Notes: generated by a model from the letters alone, not told the origin. Counted from the stretch's first letter, positions 16,618 to 24,414 are shown. The stretch is 33,125 nucleotides of DNA from Solirubrobacterales bacterium (GCA_025963965.1 JAOPZS010000122.1:1-33125); one strand, 5' to 3'. Numbers and translations: made by a program.

Positions 16618-16638
16618 TCTGTTGTAACACACAACAGA
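16618..16638. promoter_or_regulatory. Second palindrome TCTGTTGT-N5-ACAACAGA (candidate MarR operator)
   Basis: Perfect 8-bp arms around AACAC, directly adjacent to the previous palindrome and sharing its half-site. Two tandem sites would let one MarR dimer pair repress both azoR and marR. Confidence 0.6.
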
Positions 16639-16654
16639 TCGACGGCACGTCGCC

Positions 16655-16660
16655 TAAACT
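16655..16660 (+). promoter_or_regulatory. Candidate -10 (TAAACT) for marR
   Basis: TAAACT ends 8 nt before the marR ATG at 16669. The AGGAG at 16664-16668 touches the ATG and is too close to act as a normal ribosome binding site. A leaderless transcript starting at the ATG is the simpler reading. Confidence 0.4.
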
Positions 16661-16668
16661 GGCAGGAG

Positions 16669-17145
16669 ATGTCCACGACCCAGACACGTCACCGCGCGGT
16701 CCCGCTGCTCGGCCATCTCGCGCGCCTGACGCAGCAGCGTGTCGAGTTGGCGCTGGCGCCGCTCGGTCTGCGCCCGCGCCACCTGATCGCGTTGACCGTG
16801 CTCCGTGATCACGGAACGCCGACGCAACAGGCTTTGGCGGCGGCCCTCAGCGTCGATCGCACGAATCTGATCGGCCTGCTGAACGAGCTGGAGGGAGCGG
16901 GTCTGGTGGTACGGCGCCGCTCCGAGGAGGATCGTCGCCGGCATTTCGTCGAGCTCACCGAGCAGGGAAGCCAGAGGATGGTCGAGGCTGACGCTGCGCT
17001 GGCCGGCGTAGAGGACGAGGTGTTCGCGGCGCTGGACCCGGATCAGCGTGAGATGCTCTTCCAGCTGCTGACGCAGGCGACCACCAGCCACGTCGTCGAC
17101 TGCGCCGCGGCCGCGGCCGAGGAGCTCGCGCTGGAGAGCTGCTAG
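16669..17145 (+). CDS. MarR-family transcriptional regulator
   Basis: A 158-residue winged-helix regulator. The recognition helix region is TPTQQALAAALSVDRTNLIGLLNELEGAGLV (about 50-80). It is followed by the wing RRRSEEDRRRHFVELTEQG, including the conserved DRR. The terminal helices would form the dimer. Length is normal. It most likely represses itself and the divergent azoR through the palindromes at 16603-16638. No ligand can be read from sequence. It is convergent with tetR, with 14 bp between the stops. Confidence 0.9.
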   Translation: MSTTQTRHRAVPLLGHLARLTQQRVELALAPLGLRPRHLIALTVLRDHGTPTQQALAAALSVDRTNLIGLLNELEGAGLVVRRRSEEDRRRHFVELTEQGSQRMVEADAALAGVEDEVFAALDPDQREMLFQLLTQATTSHVVDCAAAAAEELALESC

Positions 17146-17159
17146 CGCGCTACGTGAGG

Positions 17160-17756
17160 CTACGTCGAGGCAACGGCGATGCCCCCGAGTGCCTGCGCCG
17201 CGACGGCCTGGAACACCTGTGGGTCGCGGTAGGGGCGCGCCACGAGCATCGCGCCCTGCAGCGCGCCCAGCAGTCCCTGTGCGGCCTCGACCGGGCTCGC
17301 TTCGAGACTCAGCGTGCCGGCGGACGCTCCGTCGGCGAGCACGCGGGCCAGCCAGGCGACGTTCAGGTCGAAGAAGCGACGCACCGAGTCGCTCATCGGG
17401 TCGGGCAGCGTCTCGTATTCGGCGGCGAGCATCCCGCACAGGCACATGCGGTCACCGCGCAGCACGTCTGAGTACAGGTCGGCGTATGCGGCGAGCTTCG
17501 CCCCGGCCTCCTCCAGGCTCGCGTCAATCGCCTCGAGCGCCTCGCCGAAGCGCACGGTGTATCGCTCGATCAGCGCCTCGCCGAGCTCGGCCTTGCCGGC
17601 ATAGTGGTAGTGCAGGCTCGCCTTCGCGATGCTCATCTCGCGAGCGATGTCGGCGTAGCTGAACCCGTTGTAGCCGCGGCGTTGGACGAGCCCCTCGGCG
17701 ATGTCCAGGATCCGTTCCGGCGTATTGGCTCCAGCGGAAAGCTCTGTCGTGTTCAT
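17160..17756 (-). CDS. TetR-family transcriptional regulator
   Basis: A 198-residue regulator. The N-terminal helix-turn-helix is in RILDIAEGLVQRRGYNGFSYADIAREMSIAKASLHYHYAGKAEL, described here as about residues 14-57. The helical C-terminal domain binds an unknown ligand and resembles the YxaF/LmrA type (RFFDLNVAWLARVLADG). The start is taken at ATG 17756, where TetR similarity begins. The frame runs open to about 17870, but that extension would cover the operator and promoter. AGGA lies about 9 nt upstream. It is divergent from the cupin gene and probably controls it and itself through the palindrome at 17798-17811. Confidence 0.9.
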   Translation of the reverse strand: MNTTELSAGANTPERILDIAEGLVQRRGYNGFSYADIAREMSIAKASLHYHYAGKAELGEALIERYTVRFGEALEAIDASLEEAGAKLAAYADLYSDVLRGDRMCLCGMLAAEYETLPDPMSDSVRRFFDLNVAWLARVLADGASAGTLSLEASPVEAAQGLLGALQGAMLVARPYRDPQVFQAVAAQALGGIAVAST

Positions 17757-17787
17757 CGGCGCATCCTCGCAGAGGTCAAGCGCTGCC

Positions 17788-17816
17788 TTGACAACCAACC
17801 TACTAGTAGGTAAGGA
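17788..17816 (+). promoter_or_regulatory. Cupin promoter: TTGACA-17-TAAGGA
   Basis: A perfect -35 box TTGACA at 17788-17793 lies 17 bp before TAAGGA at 17811-17816. The -10 match is weak. The candidate TetR operator fills most of the spacer, so a bound repressor would block RNA polymerase. Confidence 0.5.
17798..17811. promoter_or_regulatory. 14-bp perfect palindrome ACCTACTAGTAGGT (candidate TetR operator)
   Basis: A fully self-complementary 14-mer between divergent tetR and cupin genes, inside the -35/-10 spacer of the cupin promoter. Its size and position are typical for TetR-family autoregulation. Confidence 0.65.
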
Positions 17817-17852
17817 TAGCGGCGAAGGAGGGCCTGCGACGAAGGGGGACCA

Positions 17853-18212
17853 GTGCAGTCGATCGAACACAGGAGCTTCGGGACGCCGGACGAGACGCGG
17901 GAGTTCCCACGGGGCCGGGCGGGGATTCTCAAGATGAGCGGCGGGGAAGTGGGGGAGATGGTCTTCGAGCCGGGCTGGAGATGGTCAAACGACGTCAAGC
18001 CGATCGCGAAGACCGGCAGCTGCGAGGCGCCGCACTTCCAGTACCACGTGAGCGGCCGTCTCGCGATCCGCATGGATGACGGCACCGAGTTCATCGCGGG
18101 CCCGGGCGACGTCACCTCGCTGCCGAGCGGCCACGATGCCTGGGTCGTCGGCGACGAGCCGGTCAAGGTCGTCGACTGGTATGGAGCCAGCGACTACGCC
18201 AAGCAGCACTAG
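17853..18212 (+). CDS. Small cupin-domain protein
   Basis: A 119-residue single-domain cupin. The barrel motifs are seen as HFQYHVSGRLAIRMDDGTEFIAGPGDVTSLP (cupin motif 1, with several usual metal ligands substituted) and GHDAWVVGDEPVKVVDW (motif 2). The start is GTG 17853 with AGGGGG upstream. Enzymatic activity cannot be assigned. It may bind a small molecule or metal. It sits under the TTGACA promoter with the TetR-type palindrome, so it is probably the main target of the neighbouring TetR protein. Confidence 0.85.
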   Translation: MQSIEHRSFGTPDETREFPRGRAGILKMSGGEVGEMVFEPGWRWSNDVKPIAKTGSCEAPHFQYHVSGRLAIRMDDGTEFIAGPGDVTSLPSGHDAWVVGDEPVKVVDWYGASDYAKQH

Positions 18213-18285
18213 CCGACAGATGGGCCGATCGCGGGCCCTGCTCGGGGCCGGTCCGGTATTTGATTCCTACCGACGGAGGTTGACC

Positions 18286-18510
18286 ATGTCACGCCAGATC
18301 GCAGACTGCCGCCGCTTCGAGAGCGACAGCCGATGCTCGTTGACGATCATCGGAGAGGGGGACGAGCTGGTCGCGGCGGCGGTGGCGCACGCCGTGACGG
18401 TGCACGGCCATCAGGACACGCCGGCGCTCCGGACTCAGATCGGGGAGATGCTCGAGCCCGAGGAGAGCTACGTCCCGGGTGAGCGCGCGGCGGTGCCCTT
18501 CCCGGGCTAG
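18286..18510 (+). CDS. DUF1059-family small protein
   Basis: A 74-residue protein with the DUF1059 pattern: an N-terminal Cys in IADCRRF, a second Cys in SRCSLTIIGEGDELVAAAVAHAVTVHG, and a C-terminal helix IGEMLEP. Family members are small predicted metal-binding proteins of unknown role. ATG 18286 has GGAGG 6 nt upstream. It follows the cupin gene by 73 nt and may share its transcript or have its own promoter. Confidence 0.8.
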   Translation: MSRQIADCRRFESDSRCSLTIIGEGDELVAAAVAHAVTVHGHQDTPALRTQIGEMLEPEESYVPGERAAVPFPG

Positions 18511-18642
18511 CCGCAACCGACACGGACGGCGAGGGTCGGCCGGTCCGCCGGCCGCAGCCCTCGCTTCTGGCGTAGATACATACGCGCACGCGCGCTTCCA
18601 GGGCAGCGTCTTCCACGCCGTTGCAAGCCGCCCCAGCGTATG

Positions 18643-18656
18643 CGAACATACGTTCG
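18643..18656. promoter_or_regulatory. LexA (SOS) box CGAACATACGTTCG
   Basis: It matches the GAAC-N4-GTTC core of the SOS box of Gram-positive bacteria and actinobacteria and is almost a perfect palindrome. It ends 1 nt before the imuB ATG at 18658, so LexA would cover the transcription and translation start. Confidence 0.8.
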
Positions 18657-18657
18657 T

Positions 18658-19866
18658 ATGATCGCCTGCGTGCATCTGTCCCGTTTCGAGCTGGTGGCAG
18701 CCGCCGAGGGATCGAGCGTCGCCCGGCGGGCGGTGGCGGGGGGCGCGCTGGCAGTGGCGCCAACGGTGAGCGCCGGCGGCGCCGCCGCGGCGGGGCGGCT
18801 TGGGGAGGTGTCCGGCGCAGCGGAAGCACACGGCGTGAGGAGCGGGATGCTGCTGGGGGAGGCGCTTGCCCGCTGCCCCGAGCTGATCCTGCTGCCGGGC
18901 AATCCGGTGCGAGTCGGAGAGATCTGGGAGGACTCGCTGACGGCGCTGGAGTCGATCGGCGCGGCCGTCGAGTCGGCCCGCCCCGGCCTGGCCTATTTCC
19001 AGACGGATGGGCTGAACGGCTTGCACGGCACGCAGGAGGGAACGATCGCGGCGGCCCGCAGGGCGCTGGCGCGAGCGGTGCGGGTGGGGGTTGCGCCGGC
19101 TCGCTTCAGCGCCCTCGCCGCGGCGTTGGCGGCGCGATCCCGCCGCGCGCTGGTGCTCGAGGGATCCGAGGCGAAGCGCTGGCTGGCGGGCCGGCCGGTG
19201 GGCCTGCTGGGCTACCGGGAGGAGACGGCGGCGCTGCTCGAGCCGCTGCGGCGGCTGGGCGTTGACACACTGGGGGAGCTGCTGGGGCTCGGCCGTCCGG
19301 CGCTCGCCGACCGCTTCGGGGCGCCCGGCGCGATGGCCCACAGGCTGGCCGGCGGCGAGGACTCACCGCTGCGTCCACGCCGCCCAGAGGAGCGTATGCG
19401 GGAGACGATGGAGATCGGCGACGCCGGCAGTGGTCTCGCGCTGAAGCGGGTCCTTGGCGTGCTGATCAGCCGCCTGCTGGCCCGCGCCGAGCGGCGTGGC
19501 CGGACGCTGCGCTCGGTGCGGCTGTCCGCGCGCCTGGTCTCCGGCGGGAGCTGGCACGAGGAGGTCGTCTTCCGCGAGCCGATCTCCGATCCCGAGCGGA
19601 TCTGGCTTGCACTGTCGCTGCGGCTGGCGCTGCTGCCCGCGCCGGCCGGCGCGCTGGGCCTGGCCGTCGAGCGCTTCGGCCCGCCCCAGGGCGAGCAGGG
19701 AGCGCTGCTCGACCAGGATCGAGCCTCCCGCCAGGCGCGGCTGCGCGAGGCCGTCGCGCAGGTGCGGGCCGTGGCCGGTCGCGACGCGGCGCTGCGAGCG
19801 GTCTGCGTGGACCCGCACTCGCGCGTTCCCGAGCGTCGCGTGGTGCTGGCGCCGGTCCCGGAGTAG
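18658..19866 (+). CDS. imuB: ImuB-like, catalytically degenerate Y-family polymerase protein
   Basis: A 402-residue Y-family relative of the ImuB type. Known ImuB proteins do not polymerise but bridge DnaE2 to the beta clamp in damage-induced mutagenesis. Y-family landmarks remain (SGMLLGEALARCPELILLPG, about 62-81). Two of the three metal-binding carboxylates of Pol IV are replaced: VDMD becomes VHLS (His6, Ser8) and SLDE becomes QTDG (Asp117 kept, Gly118). A helix-hairpin-helix-like segment (LRRLGVDTLGELLGLGRPALADRFG) follows, then the little-finger part. QGALLD near 352 sits where ImuB proteins carry a clamp motif but matches it poorly. An ATG 18 nt upstream is in frame, but those codons are the LexA box, so 18658 is preferred. 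Confidence 0.87.
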   Translation: MIACVHLSRFELVAAAEGSSVARRAVAGGALAVAPTVSAGGAAAAGRLGEVSGAAEAHGVRSGMLLGEALARCPELILLPGNPVRVGEIWEDSLTALESIGAAVESARPGLAYFQTDGLNGLHGTQEGTIAAARRALARAVRVGVAPARFSALAAALAARSRRALVLEGSEAKRWLAGRPVGLLGYREETAALLEPLRRLGVDTLGELLGLGRPALADRFGAPGAMAHRLAGGEDSPLRPRRPEERMRETMEIGDAGSGLALKRVLGVLISRLLARAERRGRTLRSVRLSARLVSGGSWHEEVVFREPISDPERIWLALSLRLALLPAPAGALGLAVERFGPPQGEQGALLDQDRASRQARLREAVAQVRAVAGRDAALRAVCVDPHSRVPERRVVLAPVPE

Positions 19867-19874
19867 CGACGAAC

Positions 19875-20111
19875 GTGGCCAAGACACTGAACACCCCTCG
19901 TCCGGTGCGCGTGCGCTGGGGTGACGGGCTGCCGGCGGAGGTCGACGGCGAACAGGTCGAGGCGCTGCGCGAGTCATGGCTGGTCGAGGACCGCTGGTGG
20001 GAAGGGCGTCCGCTGCGCCGGCGCTACTGGGAGCTGATCGGCGTGCAGGGCCGCAACCTCGTCGTCTTCCACGACCTGTGCACGGGCCGCTGGTACGCAC
20101 AGGGCGCGTGA
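19875..20111 (+). CDS. DUF6504-like small protein of the SOS cassette
   Basis: A 78-residue protein with PVRVRWGDGLPAEV, a Trp/Arg-rich centre (ESWLVEDRWWEG-RPLRRRYWEL) and FHDLCTGRWYAQGA. This is the pattern I associate with DUF6504 proteins encoded beside actinobacterial Y-family polymerases. Function is unknown. Position between imuB and dnaE2, with 8-nt and 1-nt gaps, argues for a role in the mutasome. The start is GTG 19875 and its ribosome binding site is weak, suggesting coupling to imuB translation. Confidence 0.75.
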   Translation: MAKTLNTPRPVRVRWGDGLPAEVDGEQVEALRESWLVEDRWWEGRPLRRRYWELIGVQGRNLVVFHDLCTGRWYAQGA

Positions 20112-20112
20112 G

Positions 20113-23100
20113 ATGGCCGCCGGCACGCCTCCCTATGTCGAGCTGCACTGCCACTCGGCCTACTCGTTCCTCGACGGCGTCTCGCTGCCCGAGGAGCTCG
20201 CCCAGCGGGCCGGCGAACTCGGCCACACGGCGCTGGCGCTGACCGATCACAACTCCGTCTCCGGCTCGATGGAGCTGGCCCAGACGGTCGCCGAGCATGG
20301 CGTGCGGGCGATCCACGGCGCAGAGATCGACCTGATGGAAGACCCACAGGCCAGCGGCGACGGGGTGCGCGACTCCGCTCTCGCCGGCGTCCGGCGCACG
20401 GGCAACCCTCACATCACGCTGCTCGTCGAGGACGAGCGCGGCTGGAGGAACCTCTGCCGGATCCTCACGATCGCGCACTCCCACACCCGCGACGGGCCCG
20501 GGCGGCGTGAGCTGGGCGAGCCCCACCTCACGCCGGAGGCCGTCGCCGCGCACGCCGATGGGCTCCTCTGCCTGACCGGCTGCGCCGAGCGCTCGGTGCT
20601 GGGGGAGCGGGGAGGCCCGCAGACGCTGCGAACGCTGCTCGAGGGGTTCGGCAGCGAACGTCTCTACGCAGAGCTGCAGCGCCCATACGCGCGCCATGAC
20701 CGCGCCCGCAACCGGGCCTTCGCCGCACAGGCGCGGCGGCTGGGGATCAGGACGGTGGCGACAGGCGACGTACACGCCCACTCGCCCTCCCGGGCCGAGT
20801 TGCAGGACGCCTTCGTGGCGCTGCGACACCGCCTCACGCTCGATGCCTCCGAGCCGCTGCGCCGCGGCAATCGCAGCCACGTGATGAGCTCGCCACGGGC
20901 GATGGCCAGCCGCTTCGCAGATCATCCCGAGGCGGTCGCCGAGACGCTGCGGCTGGCCGAGCGGCTGCGCTTCGACCTGACCAGGGACCTCGGCTACCGC
21001 TACCCGGGCGCCGAGGAGCAGGACGCCTCGCGGCAGCTGGCAGACCTGTGCGCGCAGCGCCTGGAGGAGCGATACGGCGCCGCGGCGCCGGCGCGCGCGC
21101 GGGCCGCCCACGGCGAGGCCTCGGCGCGCCTGGCCGAGGAGCTGAAGGTGATCGACCGGCTCGGGCTGGCCGGCTTCTTCCTGCTCCATCACGAGATGCT
21201 CGAGCTGTCCCGCGAGGTCGCGATCGAGGTCCGCGGCCCGGACTCGGTGCGGGCGCTGCTGGCTCCCGGACGGGGACGGGGCTCATCGGTCTCCTCGCTG
21301 GTCTGCTACCTGACCGGCCTCTCGCACATCGACCCGGTCGAGAACGGGCTGGCGCTGGGCCGCTTCCTGCACGAGGACCTGCACGGGCTGCCCGACATCG
21401 ACCTCGACTTCCCCCGCGACATCCGCGAGCGGCTGATCCCGCGCGTGCACGAGCGCTTCGGCTACGACCGCGCGGCGCTGGTCGCGGCCTTCCCGACCTT
21501 CCGCGTGCGCGGCGCCGTGCGCGAGCTGGGCAAGGTGCTGGGCCTGCCGCCCGGCGAGATCGAGCGGATCGCGCGCGGAGCCGACCCGTGGGGGGCGGGC
21601 GGCGAGCATGGCGAGGTGGCTCTTGCCTCCGGTCGCGATGCTCACAGCGCGGTCGAGGGGGAGTCCGACCGGCGCTCTGCACGCTGGCGCTGGCTGGGGC
21701 GGCTCGTCGAGGAGGCCCAGGGGCTGCCACGCCACCTCTCCCAGCACTCCGGCGGCATGATCATCGCGACCAGGCCGCTGATCGACTGCTGTCCGGTCGT
21801 GCCCGCCGCGATGGACGGCCGGCAGATGGTGCAGTGGGACAAGGACTCCTGCGCCGACGCGGGCTTTCTGAAGATCGACCTTCTGGGGCTGGGGATGCTC
21901 TCGGCCGTCGAGCGCTGCGTCGAGGAGATCCACCGCGGGCAGGGCCTGCGGATCGACCTCTCGCGGATCCCCTACGACGACCCCGAGACGTTCCGGGCGA
22001 TCCGCGCCGCGGACACCGTCGGCGTCTTTCAGATCGAGAGCCGCGCGCAGATGCAGTCGCTGCTGCGGACACGGCCACGCAACCTCGAGGACCTGACGAT
22101 CCAGGTAGCGATCGTGAGGCCCGGGCCGATCCAGGGCGGCGCGATCAACCCCTACATCCAGCGTCGCCAGCGGCTGCGCGAAGACCCTGCCTATGAGATC
22201 CCCTACGAGCATCCGGCGCTCGAGCCCGTGCTGGCCGAGACGCTCGGCACGATCATCTTCCAGGACCAGGTGATGCAGGTCGCCGAAGCCTTCGCCGGTT
22301 ACACCCCCGGCGAGGCCGACGGGCTGCGCCGGGCGATGAGCCGCAAGCGCTCCGGGGAGATGCTGCAGCGCCATCGCGAACGCTTCCTGGAGGGCGCGAT
22401 CAGCCACTCCGGCGCGTCAGGCCAGACGGCCGAGCGGGTCTGGAGGATGGTGGAGGGCTTCGCCGGCTTCGGCTTCCCGAAGGCCCACAGCGCCGCCTTC
22501 GGGCTGCTCGCCTACCAGTCGACGTGGCTGCGCGTGCACCACGGGCCGGAGTTCCTCTGCGCGCTGCTCAACGAGCAGCCGATGGGCTTCTACGCCCCCG
22601 ACAGCCTCGTTCACGAGGCCGAGAACCGCGGCATCGCCGTGCTCGGGCTCGACGTCAACGCCTCGCAGGTGCAGTGCGCCGTCCAGAGCGGCGCCGTGCG
22701 TCTCGGCCTCGGCTACATCAAGGGCGCGGCCGAGGCCGAGATGCACGGGCTCCTCGCAGAGCGCGAGCGGACCGGACGCTACGAGACGCTCGCCGAGCTC
22801 GCCGCCCGCTCGGGATGCCGCCGCGTGACGCTCGAACAGCTCGCCTGGTCCGGCGCCTGCGACGGGCTCCTGCAGGGTCAGGACCGCCGCTCGGCGCTGT
22901 GGCAGATGGGCATCGCGGCGCCTGCCGTGACATTGCAGGGAGAGCCGCGGGAGGACGAGGAGGCGGCGCAGGGACGCACCCTGAATGGCGCAGGCAAGCA
23001 GCTGGCGCTGCCGATCGAGCTTCCCGCCGCTCCCAAGCTGCGGCGCCTCGGCCGCTGGCAGCGGCTGATCGCCGACTACTCGACCAGCGGCGTGACGATC

Positions 23101-23676
23101 GGCGACCATGCGATGGCGATCCTGCGCGAGCGCATCAACGCGCCCAAGCTGGCGACCAGCGCCCAGCTGACGCGGCTGCCGTCGGGCTGCGAGGTCTCAC
23201 TGGCGGGGCTGGTGATCGCCAGGCAGCGGCCAGGGACGGCCAACGGCACGATGTTCCTGCTGTTCGAGGACGAGTTCGGCACCGTCAACCTGATCGTCCC
23301 GCGCGACGTATACGAACGCCGCCGTCACCTCGCCCGCGCCGAGCCGCTGCTGCTCGCCCGCGGCCGCCTCGAGCGCCACCAGGAGGGCGCGCGCCAGCGC
23401 GCCTGGGGCGTTCGCGACCTGCAAGCGCCGGTCCGCGAAGCCGACGGGGAGGAGGTCCGCCCGGTGATCAACGTGCTCGTCGCCGAGCTCGAGCCGCTCG
23501 AGCGCTTCCTGACCGGCACGCTGGCCGGCGAGGGTGAGCGCGCGGTCGTGCGGCGTCTGCCCGGCACCGCTCGGCCCGGTGAGGCAGAGCCCGACTCCGA
23601 GGGAGCAGAGGTCGGCTCGACGATGCGCGCCGTCGCGCCGCCGATTCAGAGCTTCGCGTCCGGACGCCGCCGCTAG
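20113..23676 (+). CDS. dnaE2: Error-prone DNA polymerase III alpha subunit DnaE2
   Basis: An 1187-residue C-family polymerase, normal in size for DnaE2. The N-terminal PHP domain begins VELHCHSAYSFLDG (His12, His14). The palm carries PDIDLDF with Asp428 and Asp430, and the third carboxylate is in FLKIDLLGLGML (Asp589). FPKAHSAAFGLLAYQ and helix-hairpin-helix regions follow. A C-terminal OB-fold contains FLLFEDEFGTVNLIV. It carries out translesion synthesis during damage-induced mutagenesis together with ImuB. It starts 1 nt after the small gene and is the last gene of the LexA-controlled operon. Its Glu codons are mostly GAG, unlike the mce block. Confidence 0.95.
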   Translation: MAAGTPPYVELHCHSAYSFLDGVSLPEELAQRAGELGHTALALTDHNSVSGSMELAQTVAEHGVRAIHGAEIDLMEDPQASGDGVRDSALAGVRRTGNPHITLLVEDERGWRNLCRILTIAHSHTRDGPGRRELGEPHLTPEAVAAHADGLLCLTGCAERSVLGERGGPQTLRTLLEGFGSERLYAELQRPYARHDRARNRAFAAQARRLGIRTVATGDVHAHSPSRAELQDAFVALRHRLTLDASEPLRRGNRSHVMSSPRAMASRFADHPEAVAETLRLAERLRFDLTRDLGYRYPGAEEQDASRQLADLCAQRLEERYGAAAPARARAAHGEASARLAEELKVIDRLGLAGFFLLHHEMLELSREVAIEVRGPDSVRALLAPGRGRGSSVSSLVCYLTGLSHIDPVENGLALGRFLHEDLHGLPDIDLDFPRDIRERLIPRVHERFGYDRAALVAAFPTFRVRGAVRELGKVLGLPPGEIERIARGADPWGAGGEHGEVALASGRDAHSAVEGESDRRSARWRWLGRLVEEAQGLPRHLSQHSGGMIIATRPLIDCCPVVPAAMDGRQMVQWDKDSCADAGFLKIDLLGLGMLSAVERCVEEIHRGQGLRIDLSRIPYDDPETFRAIRAADTVGVFQIESRAQMQSLLRTRPRNLEDLTIQVAIVRPGPIQGGAINPYIQRRQRLREDPAYEIPYEHPALEPVLAETLGTIIFQDQVMQVAEAFAGYTPGEADGLRRAMSRKRSGEMLQRHRERFLEGAISHSGASGQTAERVWRMVEGFAGFGFPKAHSAAFGLLAYQSTWLRVHHGPEFLCALLNEQPMGFYAPDSLVHEAENRGIAVLGLDVNASQVQCAVQSGAVRLGLGYIKGAAEAEMHGLLAERERTGRYETLAELAARSGCRRVTLEQLAWSGACDGLLQGQDRRSALWQMGIAAPAVTLQGEPREDEEAAQGRTLNGAGKQLALPIELPAAPKLRRLGRWQRLIADYSTSGVTIGDHAMAILRERINAPKLATSAQLTRLPSGCEVSLAGLVIARQRPGTANGTMFLLFEDEFGTVNLIVPRDVYERRRHLARAEPLLLARGRLERHQEGARQRAWGVRDLQAPVREADGEEVRPVINVLVAELEPLERFLTGTLAGEGERAVVRRLPGTARPGEAEPDSEGAEVGSTMRAVAPPIQSFASGRRR

Positions 23677-23834
23677 GCGCGACGGCGCGGGAACCGCCGC
23701 ACGCGTGCCGCCGGACGCCCGCCGTGGCTGCGGTGCGGACGCATGCGGCGCGGCCAGCTCATCATCCCCGTGAGCATCGCCAGCAGCGTGATCGCGAGAA
23801 CGCCAAGAACGATGATCGTGATCGTCAAACCCAT
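23673..23834 (-). CDS. Tiny single-pass membrane protein (53 aa), hypothetical
   Basis: A short minus-strand frame whose stop overlaps the dnaE2 stop. The N-terminal half (about residues 2-24, starting GLTITIIVLGVLAITLL) is a clean membrane segment. The second half is very basic (Arg/His/Pro-rich, ending RRFPRRRA), a layout of real small inner-membrane proteins. A TAGTTG lies 6 nt before the ATG, resembling the leaderless promoters nearby. No family is recognised, and it could be a chance frame. Confidence 0.45.
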   Translation of the reverse strand: MGLTITIIVLGVLAITLLAMLTGMMSWPRRMRPHRSHGGRPAARVRRFPRRRA

Positions 23835-23871
23835 GCCCTGCAACTACCCCGATTCGGCCGGCGTACCCGGT

Positions 23872-23877
23872 TACAGT
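23872..23877 (+). promoter_or_regulatory. Candidate -10 (TACAGT) for a leaderless GNAT mRNA
   Basis: TACAGT is followed by exactly 7 nt and then GTG 23885, the same geometry as at 26650. No Shine-Dalgarno sequence is present. This decides the start at 23885 over the in-frame GTG 23876. Confidence 0.45.
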
Positions 23878-23884
23878 GCGACGC

Positions 23885-24397
23885 GTGCAGGCGGTCGAGC
23901 TCGATGGCGTCGGATCGGCTGAGTGGGAGGCCGTGCTGGCCGGCGAGCAGCAGGCCTTCGGCGGCGTCGGTGAAGAGCTCTCCTGGGCCCGAAAGACCCG
24001 CCACGTCGCCGTGCTCGGCGACGACGGCGTGCCGCTTGCGCTGGCCGGCGCGATGATCGGGCGTGTCGCCGTCGCGGAAGGACAGCCGTTCCCGGTCGTC
24101 GGGATCGGCGGGGTGATCGTGACGCGCGCGATGCGCGGCCGCGGCATGGCTCGCCTCGTGCTCGAGGCGATTCTGGATGTCGCCCGCGAGCTCGGCCCGG
24201 AGCGCGCCATGCTGTTCTGCCGCGAGCGCCTGACGACGCTCTACGCGCGCTTCGGCTTCCACCTGATCGAGTCGCCCGTCACGGCCGAGCAGCCCAGCGG
24301 GCGGCTCATCGTGCCGATGCGCGCGATGTGGGCTCCGCTGGCCGATGGCGCCGGCTGGCCGGCAGGCGAAGTCGAAGTGCTCGGCGAGCCCTTCTAG
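23885..24397 (+). CDS. GNAT-family N-acetyltransferase
   Basis: A 170-residue acetyl-CoA-dependent acyltransferase. The acetyl-CoA loop is in GGVIVTRAMRGRGMARLVLEAILDVARELG (R-x-x-G-x-A/M). The C-terminal strand and helix are LFCRERLTTLYARFGFHLIESP, with the usual Y-x-x-x-GF. The substrate is unknown. The start is GTG 23885 with a candidate leaderless promoter, and an in-frame GTG 9 nt earlier is possible. It is divergent from the tiny membrane protein. Confidence 0.85.
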   Translation: MQAVELDGVGSAEWEAVLAGEQQAFGGVGEELSWARKTRHVAVLGDDGVPLALAGAMIGRVAVAEGQPFPVVGIGGVIVTRAMRGRGMARLVLEAILDVARELGPERAMLFCRERLTTLYARFGFHLIESPVTAEQPSGRLIVPMRAMWAPLADGAGWPAGEVEVLGEPF

Positions 24398-24398
24398 T

Positions 24399-24414
24399 GC
24401 CGGGTCGGCCCGGC
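24399..24414 (+). terminator. Hairpin GCCGGG-TCGG-CCCGGC
   Basis: A 6-bp GC stem with a 4-nt loop beginning 1 nt after the GNAT stop. No T-run follows. It is a plausible weak terminator between convergent genes. Confidence 0.35.

Noticed and set aside
18640..18657. Upstream ATG for imuB at 18640
   Set aside because: The added codons are the LexA box itself, and Y-family similarity starts at MIACVHL (18658).
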